In this document: piece by piece, positions 37,096 through 46,872 of the stretch
Layout of the letters: each line of letters starts with the position of its first letter
Position numbering within the stretch: position 1 is the stretch's first letter
From: Muribaculaceae bacterium
GTDB taxonomy: Bacteria; Bacteroidota; Bacteroidia; Bacteroidales; Muribaculaceae
NCBI GenBank assembly: GCA_022508985.1
Contig: JAFLUA010000004.1
Location: 100,757 to 164,756 of the forward strand
DNA length: 64,000 bases
Direction: 5' to 3'
Program-made: the position numbers and the translations under genes
Notes under the pieces: model-generated
Seen by the model: the letters and a program-made list of their open reading frames with translations, nothing else
Told to the model about the DNA's origin: nothing
Database searches by the model: none

Positions 37096-38832
37096 ATGAC
37101 GATATTGACAAAGATACATAAAGGCATCTGCACTGCGGCACTGACTGCGGCGCTGGTACTTGCTTTGCCGTCGTGCGTGTGGGAAGATATGCCCGAGGGT
37201 GGTGGCGGCACTGTAGGAAAAGGACAGGGCGTGCACCTCTCGCTCACCGTCATGTCGAGCTCGACGACGAGTGTGTCGCGCGCCAACCATGGCGACGACT
37301 TCGAGGAGCAAGGCTCCGACATAGAAAACTATATCGACTTCGACAACGACGATTTCCGTATCGTAATCTTCGACAAGAGCGGTGACTACTTAGTAGAGCC
37401 CGACCTCTCGTCGGAGCAGTGGAAGATATATCCTAAATATCAGAGCGGCGACTATGTGATGTACTATCTCGAGGGTGATGTAGAGTTGCCCGAGAGCATC
37501 ACAGCCACCGATATAGAACGCATAAGCAAAGAGGGCGTGCAAGTGATAGCTCTTGCCAACTGGAAGGGCGCCGACAGCCGTGCCTCATATACCGACATCT
37601 TCAAGAAAGGCACCGGGCGTCAGACCCTCGCCGAGATATGGAAAGATGCTGCCAACTACAACTTCGGCTACACGCCGCAGGCCGGCAACATGACGTGGAT
37701 GCCCGCATTAGAGCCGGCACGTCGCCTCATACCGATGTTTGGCTTCGCCGCGTCGACGGCCTTCGAGGCGCGTTATAACAACGGCGTGCTCTATGCCGGC
37801 GCCACAATACCTATGCAGCGTGCCATGGCTAAGATTGAGGTTATCGACAACCTCACCGACCAGCCGCAGCTCAGCATTGGTGACGTGACGATGACCGACT
37901 TCAACACCACAGGCCGCTTCATACCCGATATCGACGCCAACAAAGACTGGAGCAAGATAGGGTCGCAGGTCGACCGCTCGTCGGTGCCGGCCGGTGTACA
38001 GAAGCAGACGGGCCTCAAGTTCTTCAAAGTGACCGAAGACGGTGTGAACAAGTGGATAGCCTATGTGCCCGAGATGGAACTCGAGAAAGGTGTGGTGTCA
38101 GGTGCCGGCGAAGTGTCCGAGACACGCACACACCTCAAAGTGGATATAGCGAGCACCATGGCCAGCTTTACGGGGGCCACCTATCCCTTGCACTTCGCAC
38201 GATACGACGAAGTGACGTCGATGCCTACATTCCCCGACGACAGTTGGAACCATATACTTCGCAACCACATCTACCGCTTCTACGTCAATAAAGTGGGTAT
38301 CTCGGTTAAGCTGCACCTCCACGTGCTCAACTGGAACCTCGACGACGATGAAGAGTGGGACTTCACCGACCATGTATCGGTATCGAAGCAGCTCGAGTGG
38401 AAAAATGATACCTACGCCGACTTCACGCCCTCGACGGGCGAGGTGCTCTTGTCGTTCGACAAGCCCTATCTCGAAGGCGAGTTTGAATTTATCACACCGC
38501 AGAACGCAACATGGTATGCGCGACTGGTGCCCATAGGCGATGCCAAGCCGGGCGCCGTGACCTTCGTCGATGCCGACGGCAAGCCTATGAATCCCACTGT
38601 GGGCAGCGACCCCGAGTACTGTCCCGAGATATCGGGTATTATAGGACATTCGTCCGATGGCGTGATACGCATCAGGCCTACGAGCTCGGCAGGCGATATC
38701 GAGAGCCGTTTCCGCCTCGAGTTCCTCGTTGAGAACCTCGGCGTGTGGATAACGGTGCCAATGCCGCCTGACGAACCTAACTATTACACGATAATACGCC
38801 CGGCGAATATTATCGACTTCAGTGCGCGATAA
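37096..38832 (+). CDS. Fimbrial accessory/minor subunit lipoprotein
   Basis: Lipobox LALPSCVWEDMPEGG; fimbrillin-like N-terminal domain; operon position. Confidence 0.65.
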   Translation: MTILTKIHKGICTAALTAALVLALPSCVWEDMPEGGGGTVGKGQGVHLSLTVMSSSTTSVSRANHGDDFEEQGSDIENYIDFDNDDFRIVIFDKSGDYLVEPDLSSEQWKIYPKYQSGDYVMYYLEGDVELPESITATDIERISKEGVQVIALANWKGADSRASYTDIFKKGTGRQTLAEIWKDAANYNFGYTPQAGNMTWMPALEPARRLIPMFGFAASTAFEARYNNGVLYAGATIPMQRAMAKIEVIDNLTDQPQLSIGDVTMTDFNTTGRFIPDIDANKDWSKIGSQVDRSSVPAGVQKQTGLKFFKVTEDGVNKWIAYVPEMELEKGVVSGAGEVSETRTHLKVDIASTMASFTGATYPLHFARYDEVTSMPTFPDDSWNHILRNHIYRFYVNKVGISVKLHLHVLNWNLDDDEEWDFTDHVSVSKQLEWKNDTYADFTPSTGEVLLSFDKPYLEGEFEFITPQNATWYARLVPIGDAKPGAVTFVDADGKPMNPTVGSDPEYCPEISGIIGHSSDGVIRIRPTSSAGDIESRFRLEFLVENLGVWITVPMPPDEPNYYTIIRPANIIDFSAR

Positions 38833-38843
38833 CATCGAATCTA

Positions 38844-41800
38844 ATGATTATACGATATAAAAACATACTTTGGTTCACGCTTATAGTAGTAATGACACTT
38901 ATCACGGGTGCCTGTGCCGACGAATTTGAGCCGGCACTCAGTGTTATGGACGAGCCCACGGGGCCGGTGCTGCGCATATCGACGGGATCGTCGTTCTCGC
39001 GCGCCGACGAGCACCCCGACGACGTGGCCGACGACCCTTACTCCGAGCGTGCCGAAGAAGCGATAAATCGTGTCGACCTCTTCTTCTTTGCGTCGGAGCA
39101 GAGCACGGCGGCGCCATTCTTCACCTACGAGGTGAAAAATGTGTCGAAAGCCACCTATGCCGATCTTACGGTGAAGGTGCCTATGGAGCTCGCAGACAAA
39201 TTCGAAGACGATAAGGCCTATATCTATGCTCTTGTCAACCTGCCCGACGATGTGACTGTTAGCTATGTGGCTAAAGACGGCAGCAACGGCCAGATTAACG
39301 GCAAAGCCGCCACACTGCGCAACCTTAAGGAAGTGTGGGTTGACAGCAGCGTTGATTTCGTGGCGGCGGGCGGCCCCAGCAGCTTTGTTATGCGTGGCGG
39401 CCAGACTGTAGACCTCTTAGGGTCGAAAGACGGCATTATGACGGTGTCGGGCGTAATATTACTCGAGCGCCTGGCCTCGAAGATACGTCTGTGGGCGAGC
39501 ATACCCGATGAAATTTATGTAGACGAAAACGGTAAGACGATCTATCAGAAAGACGGCGAATCGGACGCCGACTTTGCAGCACGCAAGCAAGAGGGCGTTA
39601 AGTGGACTCCCGTGCCCGAGAATAGTCTCGACGGCTCGTCGAACGTAAGACTCTATCTCTATAACCTTGCCACACGCTCGCGCATCGACTCTTATATCGG
39701 CGGCGACTTAGAGAACCGCGCCGACTTGGGCTTCGACAACATCGACCGCCGCAATGAATATGAAAAATCGGTGCGTCTGCTCGTAGATGAGCCCGAGCTC
39801 AGAGAAGCCGATAAAGACGATAGCTATCCATACTCGCACTCGGTGGCTTATTATTCCTATCCCAACATCTGGGATGCCTCCAAACCGAGCGAGGAGCACC
39901 AGACCTACCTTGTGATATCGATGCCATGGACCAGCGAAGATGAAGACGGCAACGAACTCTTCCAGGTGTGCTATTACCTTGTGCCCGTAAATGCTCTTAA
40001 GGGCTCGCAGGGCACAGCAGAACGACTCGACCCCAACCGCTACTATCGCATCAAGATACATCTTGGCATGCTTGGCAGCAAAAATCTGGGCGACCCGATA
40101 GAGGTTGAGGCCAGCTGCGAAGTGGTTGATTGGCGCAAGGCCGACGTAGAAGTTAGGATTAAAGACCGCCGCTATCTCGTGATTAACGAGAAAAACTGGA
40201 CCATGAATAACGAGTCGTTGATAGAGATACCGTTCTCGTCGAGCCACCCTGTGTCGGAGGTCTTCTGCTACGTGAATTATTTCCGCTATAATGATAGGTG
40301 GGGTACGGCGGCCAACACCAATAACGAACACAACCAAGCAGAGTTTGGTTATTGGGTCGGCCAGGCCAACGGTGCCGAGGAGGTACTCATCACAGCGACG
40401 CCGCCACGTAACTCAAATACGGCATTCGACGGCAAGGCCAACGATGTGCTATACTATAAGAAGAAATATTTCTACGACCAATATTACGGCGGCTACACCT
40501 ACTATGTTGGCCACGAGCATCCGAAGACATTCCACCCCGACCACATTCTGTATAACAATGGCTCCGGCATGACGGCCGATGAAAAGAACTTGTGGAAAGA
40601 CTATATCGATACCTACGGCTTAGAGCAGGTGTATAAATGCACGATAGATAATAATGAAAATATAATACGCTTTGAGCACCCTCTTATCCAATGGGAGGAA
40701 AAGAGAGGTCAAATTAACGGTGCGAACCAATTACAGTATTATTATCCGGCAAAAAACAAGCGCACCGGCAAGATCGACGCCGAGTTTTCGCGCTGCGAAG
40801 TTATAATCAAAATACGTCATGCCGACTATACCGCCAACGACGGCCTCTTCGAGGAAACGGTATATATAACCCAGTATCCGGGTATGTATGTCGACGTGTC
40901 GCATAACTATGGCACGGTAGCCACTTGGGGTACTGTAGGTAATAGCTCGGAAGTTACGAAATTGGGTAATATCTACACCTTTGTTAATGGCTATAGCTAT
41001 GGTGTTGCCACGACATCGGGTAGAACAACTTATTATCAACAAAACCATGATGACTGTTGGTCGGAAGTTAACGAGTTGTCAAACTACTATGACTCCAATA
41101 CCAACCCGAATATGTATGTTATAACCACGACACAGCTATCGGAAGATAATGCAGGTAAATATATTATCGGCGACCCAAGAACTCTATACTATAACAATAA
41201 CCTAAGTACCTCGAATGATACAAGTAAAGGGACAAAGAAAGGTACTAATAATGTAACGGGTAATGGTTATGACTATCCTTTGACTGATACCTCGAGCAAT
41301 GAGAGCCATTACACCTCGTGGAAAGGTACTAATAAAGGAGGTTTGTCATATGACAATCGTATCAATGTATGGAAAGGCCCGGTAGATTATGAGGGAGGTA
41401 ACAACGGAACAGAAGCATTGAATAGTGCTCGCTCACTCTATAATGAATATGGCGATAACTGCTTGTCGTCGTATTATCCAACCGATGAGTCGGAAGGCCC
41501 CGGCTCGAAAGAGAGTTTCGTTGCGCCCAAGTTCCGTATCGCATCATCGTATGGCCGTGTGGCTGTAAACGGTCGCACCGAGATGCGCCGCCGCTGTGCC
41601 GCCTACCAGGAGGCAGGGCGCCCGGCAGGCCGTTGGCGTCTGCCGACCAAAGCCGAGGTTAAATATATAGCACAACTCTCTGCCGATAACAAGATACCCA
41701 TTCTTTTTGGTAGTACAAAGAGTGCGACCCAGCCCGGTTATTATTGGACAGCTAATGGCGGCCTCAAGGTGTATGGCGACAACAATGGAACATGCATAGA

Positions 41801-42020
41801 TGAGAACTATGGCGACCCTGGAGTAGATAATGCTTATCCGGCCGGCCTTATGGCCACACGTTGTGTCTACGACGAGTGGTATTGGACCGAAATCGATGGT
41901 GGCGAGTTCCACAAGAGTCTAACAAAGGGCCCCTTGACGACCGACTACTGGTGGGGCGACAAGAAGAAAGACAATACACAACCGAAAGCTTCGGTTAATA
42001 AAAATATTAAACGCAAATAA
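38844..42020 (+). CDS. DUF4906-type fimbrial tip protein with C-terminal lectin/FISUMP-like domain
   Basis: Lipobox ITGACADEFEP; C-terminal CAAYQEAGRPAGRWRLPTKAEVKYIAQLS...GYYWTANGG. Confidence 0.65.
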   Translation: MIIRYKNILWFTLIVVMTLITGACADEFEPALSVMDEPTGPVLRISTGSSFSRADEHPDDVADDPYSERAEEAINRVDLFFFASEQSTAAPFFTYEVKNVSKATYADLTVKVPMELADKFEDDKAYIYALVNLPDDVTVSYVAKDGSNGQINGKAATLRNLKEVWVDSSVDFVAAGGPSSFVMRGGQTVDLLGSKDGIMTVSGVILLERLASKIRLWASIPDEIYVDENGKTIYQKDGESDADFAARKQEGVKWTPVPENSLDGSSNVRLYLYNLATRSRIDSYIGGDLENRADLGFDNIDRRNEYEKSVRLLVDEPELREADKDDSYPYSHSVAYYSYPNIWDASKPSEEHQTYLVISMPWTSEDEDGNELFQVCYYLVPVNALKGSQGTAERLDPNRYYRIKIHLGMLGSKNLGDPIEVEASCEVVDWRKADVEVRIKDRRYLVINEKNWTMNNESLIEIPFSSSHPVSEVFCYVNYFRYNDRWGTAANTNNEHNQAEFGYWVGQANGAEEVLITATPPRNSNTAFDGKANDVLYYKKKYFYDQYYGGYTYYVGHEHPKTFHPDHILYNNGSGMTADEKNLWKDYIDTYGLEQVYKCTIDNNENIIRFEHPLIQWEEKRGQINGANQLQYYYPAKNKRTGKIDAEFSRCEVIIKIRHADYTANDGLFEETVYITQYPGMYVDVSHNYGTVATWGTVGNSSEVTKLGNIYTFVNGYSYGVATTSGRTTYYQQNHDDCWSEVNELSNYYDSNTNPNMYVITTTQLSEDNAGKYIIGDPRTLYYNNNLSTSNDTSKGTKKGTNNVTGNGYDYPLTDTSSNESHYTSWKGTNKGGLSYDNRINVWKGPVDYEGGNNGTEALNSARSLYNEYGDNCLSSYYPTDESEGPGSKESFVAPKFRIASSYGRVAVNGRTEMRRRCAAYQEAGRPAGRWRLPTKAEVKYIAQLSADNKIPILFGSTKSATQPGYYWTANGGLKVYGDNNGTCIDENYGDPGVDNAYPAGLMATRCVYDEWYWTEIDGGEFHKSLTKGPLTTDYWWGDKKKDNTQPKASVNKNIKRK

Positions 42021-42022
42021 AA

Positions 42023-44857
42023 ATGCGCAGGATTGCAAAAAATATATATGTAGCGTTGGCGGTGCTCTTGTTAGGAGCCGGGCTCACGTCGTGCAACGAC
42101 GATATGCCGGATAACAGACAGCCCGTCGACAGCGTTGTCAGCGGCGTGGAATATGACAGCGACGGCAAGCTCTCGATACGTCTCGATATGGAGATTCCGG
42201 GCATGACGTCGGCTGCCTCGCGCGCCTTGGGCGAGAAGCCAAACTATGAAAATTTGACGCTCTATCTCCTCGTTTTCGACGATGATGAAGGTCTGAGACA
42301 GTACACCCGCATACCGCGTGTGCCCGATGCCCCCGACCGTCCTCACTTCGACCCCAATCAACCCGACGATGAGCATAGTCACTCCGAGCTGATAACATTT
42401 GATATCAAGCTCGAGCCTACCGATAAGCCTACTGTTATACACCTTATCGCCACCGACCAGCCCGACTTCAACAGGCAGGTAATATATGGTACGGAAGACC
42501 GCGTGATACCACAGCTCTACACCGACAATGAGCACGAAGCCTATTGGCAGCGCATCGACCTCGGCACCAACATACCGAGCCGCGAGAAATCGGTGGAATA
42601 TCTCGATGAGGAGAGTAAAGCAAAAGGCGAAAAGAACGAAGATTACGACCCCGAAGAATACCAAAAGGCGGAGAATATTAAGAAGATGCTCACGCACGTG
42701 CCTATGGTGCGTAACTTCTGCCGCGTGAGCCTCGAGCTCGGCTCGGGCGTGACCAACTTCGTGCCTACGGGCCTCTACGTGATCAATACTCTCGATTGTG
42801 GTACCATAGCGCCTTATTATGTTACTGCCGATGGCCAAAAAGGCTTTGTAGAGTACTACGAGCATAAAGAGCCTGGCAACGAGAAATCACAGTTTATAGG
42901 ACGTAGCTACGACGACATATCGGCACAAGGCCATGTGGGTAGCGTGCCGGCTGTTATCAATCTTATCAATACCGACCCGGAAGACCCTAACTTCAAGAGT
43001 AAAGATGAAAATCCTGAGCCGGGCAAGAATCTCTCTGTCTACTTCTACGAGCGACCGGCACGCGATAACACCACGGTGCGCACCTATGCTATCGTTAAAG
43101 GCCGCTATAACGGCAGTAGAGACGACAGTTACTACAAAATCGACCTCGGTTTCATAAAGGAGGGCGATGAAATAGGACTTTTCCAATACTATAACTTGCT
43201 GCGAAACTTCGACTTCGTTATCAAGATCGCATCGGTAGAAAATGCCGGCTATGGTAGCTTCAAAGATGCCATCAGCGGCGCCGTGTTCAACAATTTCTCG
43301 GCGGCGGTAGAGGCACGCAACATGAAGAGTATCAGCGATGGCGAAGATATGATTTTTGTGTCGTTTACGAGCTATGTGTTCACGCAGCCCAACCAAGTTA
43401 AAGACCTGCTTGCACAGTATCTGGTAGGAATGTCGGCCGGCAACCGCGGCACCATCGGCAACGGCCTGTTGAAATATAAGTTAGATCCGCCGCTGGGCGA
43501 GGGCGACGTTATAGCCTCGGTGGTTGAAAACATAAATACCACAGGCGCCGACCCGTGGAACACCTACACCGTGACAGGTATGCCTAAGCCCGATAGCCGT
43601 CTGCGCCAACAGACGCTCTATATCTATCGTGGCAACAGGGCAGCGGCAGGGCAACCGGTCGATTACGGCTTGTATCGTGCTGTTACCTTCTTTATGCACG
43701 AGCCATGGCCTCTGTTGCACATCGACACCTTCCCCGGCTTGTGGGATTGGGACCAGATTGAAGAATTGCCTAACTGGGATTGGACCGAAGACTACTATCG
43801 CGAGATAGGTCAGTCGAAAGGGTCGCCGTTGACGCTCTTCTTCGAGTTGCCTCCGGGCATACCTCAGGCGCTGTTCCCCCTCGACTTCGTGATCGAGAGC
43901 GACCGTCAGAATATACAGAATGCCTATGTCGGTAATGCCGTTGTGCAATCGGTGCCGGCTGAAAAATCGCTGTTCTACGTTAAGAATCCGACAGCGGAGC
44001 AGGCTAAACAGAACCCGACGACCTCGCGTATACAGTATGTAAAGACCGTAACGTGGGACCAGTATAACACCGAAAAAACAGCGGAAATCGTGGGCACGGG
44101 TAGTGCCGTTGTGCGTTGCCGTTTCCTCACCATTACCGACCTTGCTCAAGAAGGCGTGGGTAGCGACGACGGCAAAGAAGGCAATACGACGCACAGTAAA
44201 TCGACCACGAAGCTGAGAGTTTACAACGAATATTTCGGCCAGTTGATCGATGGTGATTGGCAGATGTATTACGAAGACGGCTTTGAACGTAGCACGCGTA
44301 CTTCCGACCCGTCGCCGCGCTTCTGGGACTTCAACTCGGCAGTATGGGATCAGACATTCGATGCTTTGAACAACACATCGCGCTCGGCATATACCGAAGG
44401 CACGTATGTGATGTACGACGAGTTAAGATTTATCGACGGTTCTAATAATACAAATAACTTTATACGTACTGCAGTCGACGCGGATACTATACGCTATGTG
44501 AGGACGCCTAACACTGCCAATAAGTTGCGCCACGTGCATACTTATAGCCCGGACCAGGAACGTAAGATACGTATCAATGTAGTATCGACCGACAACAACG
44601 GTACGCCAACGGCTCCGACTATCAATTTTACCACAACCCCGGCAAACTCGATAAGCGCGCCCGAGGCACCATCGCAGACATTGGTATCCGGCTCGAAAAC
44701 TACATACGTATATATTGTTACCGTGCCCGAGGAAGTGACAAATGTAACTGTCGATATTATGCCGTCGCAGAACAATATGCGCTTCTACCAAGTTGATTTC
44801 TATCCGCGCTGGGACGACTTAGCCGGCACCGAAGATGACAGCACCACCCAACCTTAG
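42023..44857 (+). CDS. Large fimbrial tip/minor subunit lipoprotein
   Basis: Lipobox GAGLTSCNDDMPD; fimbrillin-like N-terminus (YENLTLYLLVFDDDEGL); last gene of the operon. Confidence 0.6.
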   Translation: MRRIAKNIYVALAVLLLGAGLTSCNDDMPDNRQPVDSVVSGVEYDSDGKLSIRLDMEIPGMTSAASRALGEKPNYENLTLYLLVFDDDEGLRQYTRIPRVPDAPDRPHFDPNQPDDEHSHSELITFDIKLEPTDKPTVIHLIATDQPDFNRQVIYGTEDRVIPQLYTDNEHEAYWQRIDLGTNIPSREKSVEYLDEESKAKGEKNEDYDPEEYQKAENIKKMLTHVPMVRNFCRVSLELGSGVTNFVPTGLYVINTLDCGTIAPYYVTADGQKGFVEYYEHKEPGNEKSQFIGRSYDDISAQGHVGSVPAVINLINTDPEDPNFKSKDENPEPGKNLSVYFYERPARDNTTVRTYAIVKGRYNGSRDDSYYKIDLGFIKEGDEIGLFQYYNLLRNFDFVIKIASVENAGYGSFKDAISGAVFNNFSAAVEARNMKSISDGEDMIFVSFTSYVFTQPNQVKDLLAQYLVGMSAGNRGTIGNGLLKYKLDPPLGEGDVIASVVENINTTGADPWNTYTVTGMPKPDSRLRQQTLYIYRGNRAAAGQPVDYGLYRAVTFFMHEPWPLLHIDTFPGLWDWDQIEELPNWDWTEDYYREIGQSKGSPLTLFFELPPGIPQALFPLDFVIESDRQNIQNAYVGNAVVQSVPAEKSLFYVKNPTAEQAKQNPTTSRIQYVKTVTWDQYNTEKTAEIVGTGSAVVRCRFLTITDLAQEGVGSDDGKEGNTTHSKSTTKLRVYNEYFGQLIDGDWQMYYEDGFERSTRTSDPSPRFWDFNSAVWDQTFDALNNTSRSAYTEGTYVMYDELRFIDGSNNTNNFIRTAVDADTIRYVRTPNTANKLRHVHTYSPDQERKIRINVVSTDNNGTPTAPTINFTTTPANSISAPEAPSQTLVSGSKTTYVYIVTVPEEVTNVTVDIMPSQNNMRFYQVDFYPRWDDLAGTEDDSTTQP

Positions 44858-44879
44858 AAGGAATTTTTCATGATACTAT

Positions 44880-44910
44880 AAGGCCCGTGAGTTGATAGCT
44901 CATGGGCCTT
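44880..44910 (+). terminator. Rho-independent terminator of fimbrial operon
   Basis: AAGGCCCGTGAG-TTGATAG-CTCATGGGCCTT followed by TTG. Confidence 0.85.
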
Positions 44911-44943
44911 TTGTTGAAAAAAGGTAAAAAGGGGTCGCTAAAA

Positions 44944-44975
44944 TTTTGCACGGCAACAAAAAAGTTGTAACTTTG
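44944..44975 (+). promoter_or_regulatory. tRNA-Leu promoter
   Basis: TTTTG (44944-44948)-N19-TAACTTTG (44968-44975). Confidence 0.75.
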
Positions 44976-44987
44976 CAGAGTGAAACC

Positions 44988-45069
44988 GCGCATGTGGCGT
45001 AATTGGTAGCCGCGTTAGACTTAGGATCTAATGTCTCAGGACGTGGGGGTTCGAGTCCCTTCATGCGCA
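44988..45069 (+). tRNA. tRNA-Leu (anticodon UAG)
   Basis: GCGCATG...TTAGACTTAGGATCTAA...GGGGTTCGAGTCCCTTCATGCGCA; perfect 7-bp acceptor stem. Confidence 0.93.
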
Positions 45070-45082
45070 CACGATGACATTT

Positions 45083-45108
45083 GAGCGCTCAGAGTAATCT
45101 GGGCGCTC
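45083..45108 (+). terminator. Terminator after tRNA-Leu
   Basis: GAGCGCTCAGA-GTAA-TCTGGGCGCTC then TTTGT. Confidence 0.75.
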
Positions 45109-45122
45109 TTTGTCTCTGAGAG

Positions 45123-45176
45123 CTCTGAAACCTTTGAGCCCTCTGAAACCTTTGAGCCCTCTGAAACCTTTGAGCC
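45123..45176 (+). repeat. Tandem repeat, 3 exact copies of CTCTGAAACCTTTGAGCC plus degenerate edges
   Basis: 18-nt units at 45123, 45141, 45159. Confidence 0.95.
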
Positions 45177-45298
45177 CTCTGAGAGTTCTGAGCACTTAAA
45201 GCACAAAATTTTGGCAAAATGCTATTACAAAAGCGGGGGAGTGTAGGAAATCTTGAAAATATTGTATATATTTGCAAGGCAATTAAAATAAAACAAAG

Positions 45299-46321
45299 AT
45301 GAATGCAGATATAGAATGGGGTAGCCTTCCCTTTGGATATTATCCCACCGATTATAACCTGAGATGCACCTTCCGTGACGGCAAATGGGGTGAGATTGAA
45401 GTGTCGCAGTCGGAAACACTGAATATACACATGGCAGCGACGAGCCTCCATTATAGCCAGGAGATTTTTGAGGGCTTGAAGGCCTTCCGCGGTGTCGATG
45501 GCAAGATACGCATCTTCCGTATGCGCGATAATGCCAAGCGTATGCAGGATTCGGCACGCGGCCTATTGATGGAGCCGATACCCACCGAGCTATTCGAGGA
45601 AATGTGCGTTCGCGCCGTAAAATTGAACGAGCGCTTCATACCGCCCTATGGTAGCGGCGCATCGTTATATATACGCCCGCTTGAGATAGGCATATCGCCG
45701 CGTATCGGTGTTAAACGAGCCGATGAGTATCTCTTTGTGGTGTTAGTTACCCCTGTGGGCCCCTATTTCAAGGGCGGATTCCAGAATACAAACATCTGTA
45801 TAATGCGCGAATACGACCGCGTAGCACCGCAAGGAACCGGCCGTTGGAAAGTGGGTGGTAACTATGCAGCATCGCTCGCAGCGAGCCATAAGGCGCATGA
45901 GATGGGCTATTCAGCCGTTCTGTTCCTCGACCCCAAAGAGAAGAAATATCTCGATGAGTGCGGCCCGGCCAATTTCTATGCCATTAAAGATGGTAAGTAT
46001 ATAACGCCGAAGTCGGATTCTATCCTGCCTTCGATAACGAATATGAGCCTTATGCAGCTTGCCCGCGATATGGGAATGGAGGTAGAGCAGCGTCATATCA
46101 CCGTTGACGAGCTTGAGAGTGTGAGCGAGGCGGCAGCGTGTGGTACGGCAGCGGTGTGCTCGCCTATCGGACGTATCGACGACCTCAATACAGGCAAAAA
46201 ATATCAGATATCAAAAGACGGCAAGCCCGGCCCTATCACCACAGAATTTGTGCGCAAACTCGAAGGCATACGCCAAGGTGAGTTGCCCGACACGCACGGT
46301 TGGATCACATTTGTAGAATGA
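45299..46321 (+). CDS. ilvE: Branched-chain amino acid aminotransferase
   Basis: IDWG-like start, HYSQEIFEGLKAFRG, GTGRWKVGGNYAASL. Confidence 0.94.
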   Translation: MNADIEWGSLPFGYYPTDYNLRCTFRDGKWGEIEVSQSETLNIHMAATSLHYSQEIFEGLKAFRGVDGKIRIFRMRDNAKRMQDSARGLLMEPIPTELFEEMCVRAVKLNERFIPPYGSGASLYIRPLEIGISPRIGVKRADEYLFVVLVTPVGPYFKGGFQNTNICIMREYDRVAPQGTGRWKVGGNYAASLAASHKAHEMGYSAVLFLDPKEKKYLDECGPANFYAIKDGKYITPKSDSILPSITNMSLMQLARDMGMEVEQRHITVDELESVSEAAACGTAAVCSPIGRIDDLNTGKKYQISKDGKPGPITTEFVRKLEGIRQGELPDTHGWITFVE

Positions 46322-46872
46322 AGCAAACATTCGACTATAAGTCGGTAATCGACAGATATTATCCCGCAGGCCTTAAGGTTCGCGGGATTTTATTGAGGCA
46401 TAGTAGCGCCGTCGCTGAAGAGGCCGTGGCCATAGCTAAGCGTTGTAGTCTCGACATTGATATAAACGATGTAGAGGCTGCTGCCATGCTTCACGATATA
46501 GGAATAATACGGACGAATGCACCCGGGATAGGTTGCTATGGCTCGGCCCCCTACCTGTGCCATGGTCCTATCGGTGCCGATATGCTCAGAGCGGTCGGAG
46601 CGCCAGAAAAATATGCCTTGGTGGCAGAGCGGCACACGGGGTCGGGCCTTAGCGAAGAGGAAATACGAGCCCGCGGGCTGACACTACCGCCGGGGCGCAT
46701 CTATATGCCGCAAAGTATGTTGGAGAAATTGGTGTGCTATGCCGATTGCTTCTATAGTAAGAGTGCCGATATGAGCCGCAAGTCGATAGAGCGAGTAGAG
46801 GCCTCGATGGCATCTTTCGGCCCTGAGGTGCTGGTGCGCTTCAGAGAGCTGCAGCGTTTGTTTGGGGAGTAG
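46318..46872 (+). CDS. HD domain-containing protein
   Basis: EAAAMLHDIGIIRTNAPGI...HGPIGADMLRAVG; overlaps ilvE stop (ATGA). Confidence 0.88.
   Translation: MKQTFDYKSVIDRYYPAGLKVRGILLRHSSAVAEEAVAIAKRCSLDIDINDVEAAAMLHDIGIIRTNAPGIGCYGSAPYLCHGPIGADMLRAVGAPEKYALVAERHTGSGLSEEEIRARGLTLPPGRIYMPQSMLEKLVCYADCFYSKSADMSRKSIERVEASMASFGPEVLVRFRELQRLFGE

Noticed and set aside
36023-37141. 372-aa antisense ORF opposite the Mfa2-like gene (also 38098-38835, 42071-42865, 43481-44194)
   Set aside because: GC-rich codon bias of the sense gene produces long open antisense frames; no motifs.
45123-45176. Short regular repeats considered as CRISPR
   Set aside because: Units are directly abutting with no spacers and no cas genes are present.
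45089-45451. 120-aa ORF with QRAQRF repeats
   Set aside because: Product of the intergenic tandem repeat and ilvE antisense; no independent support.
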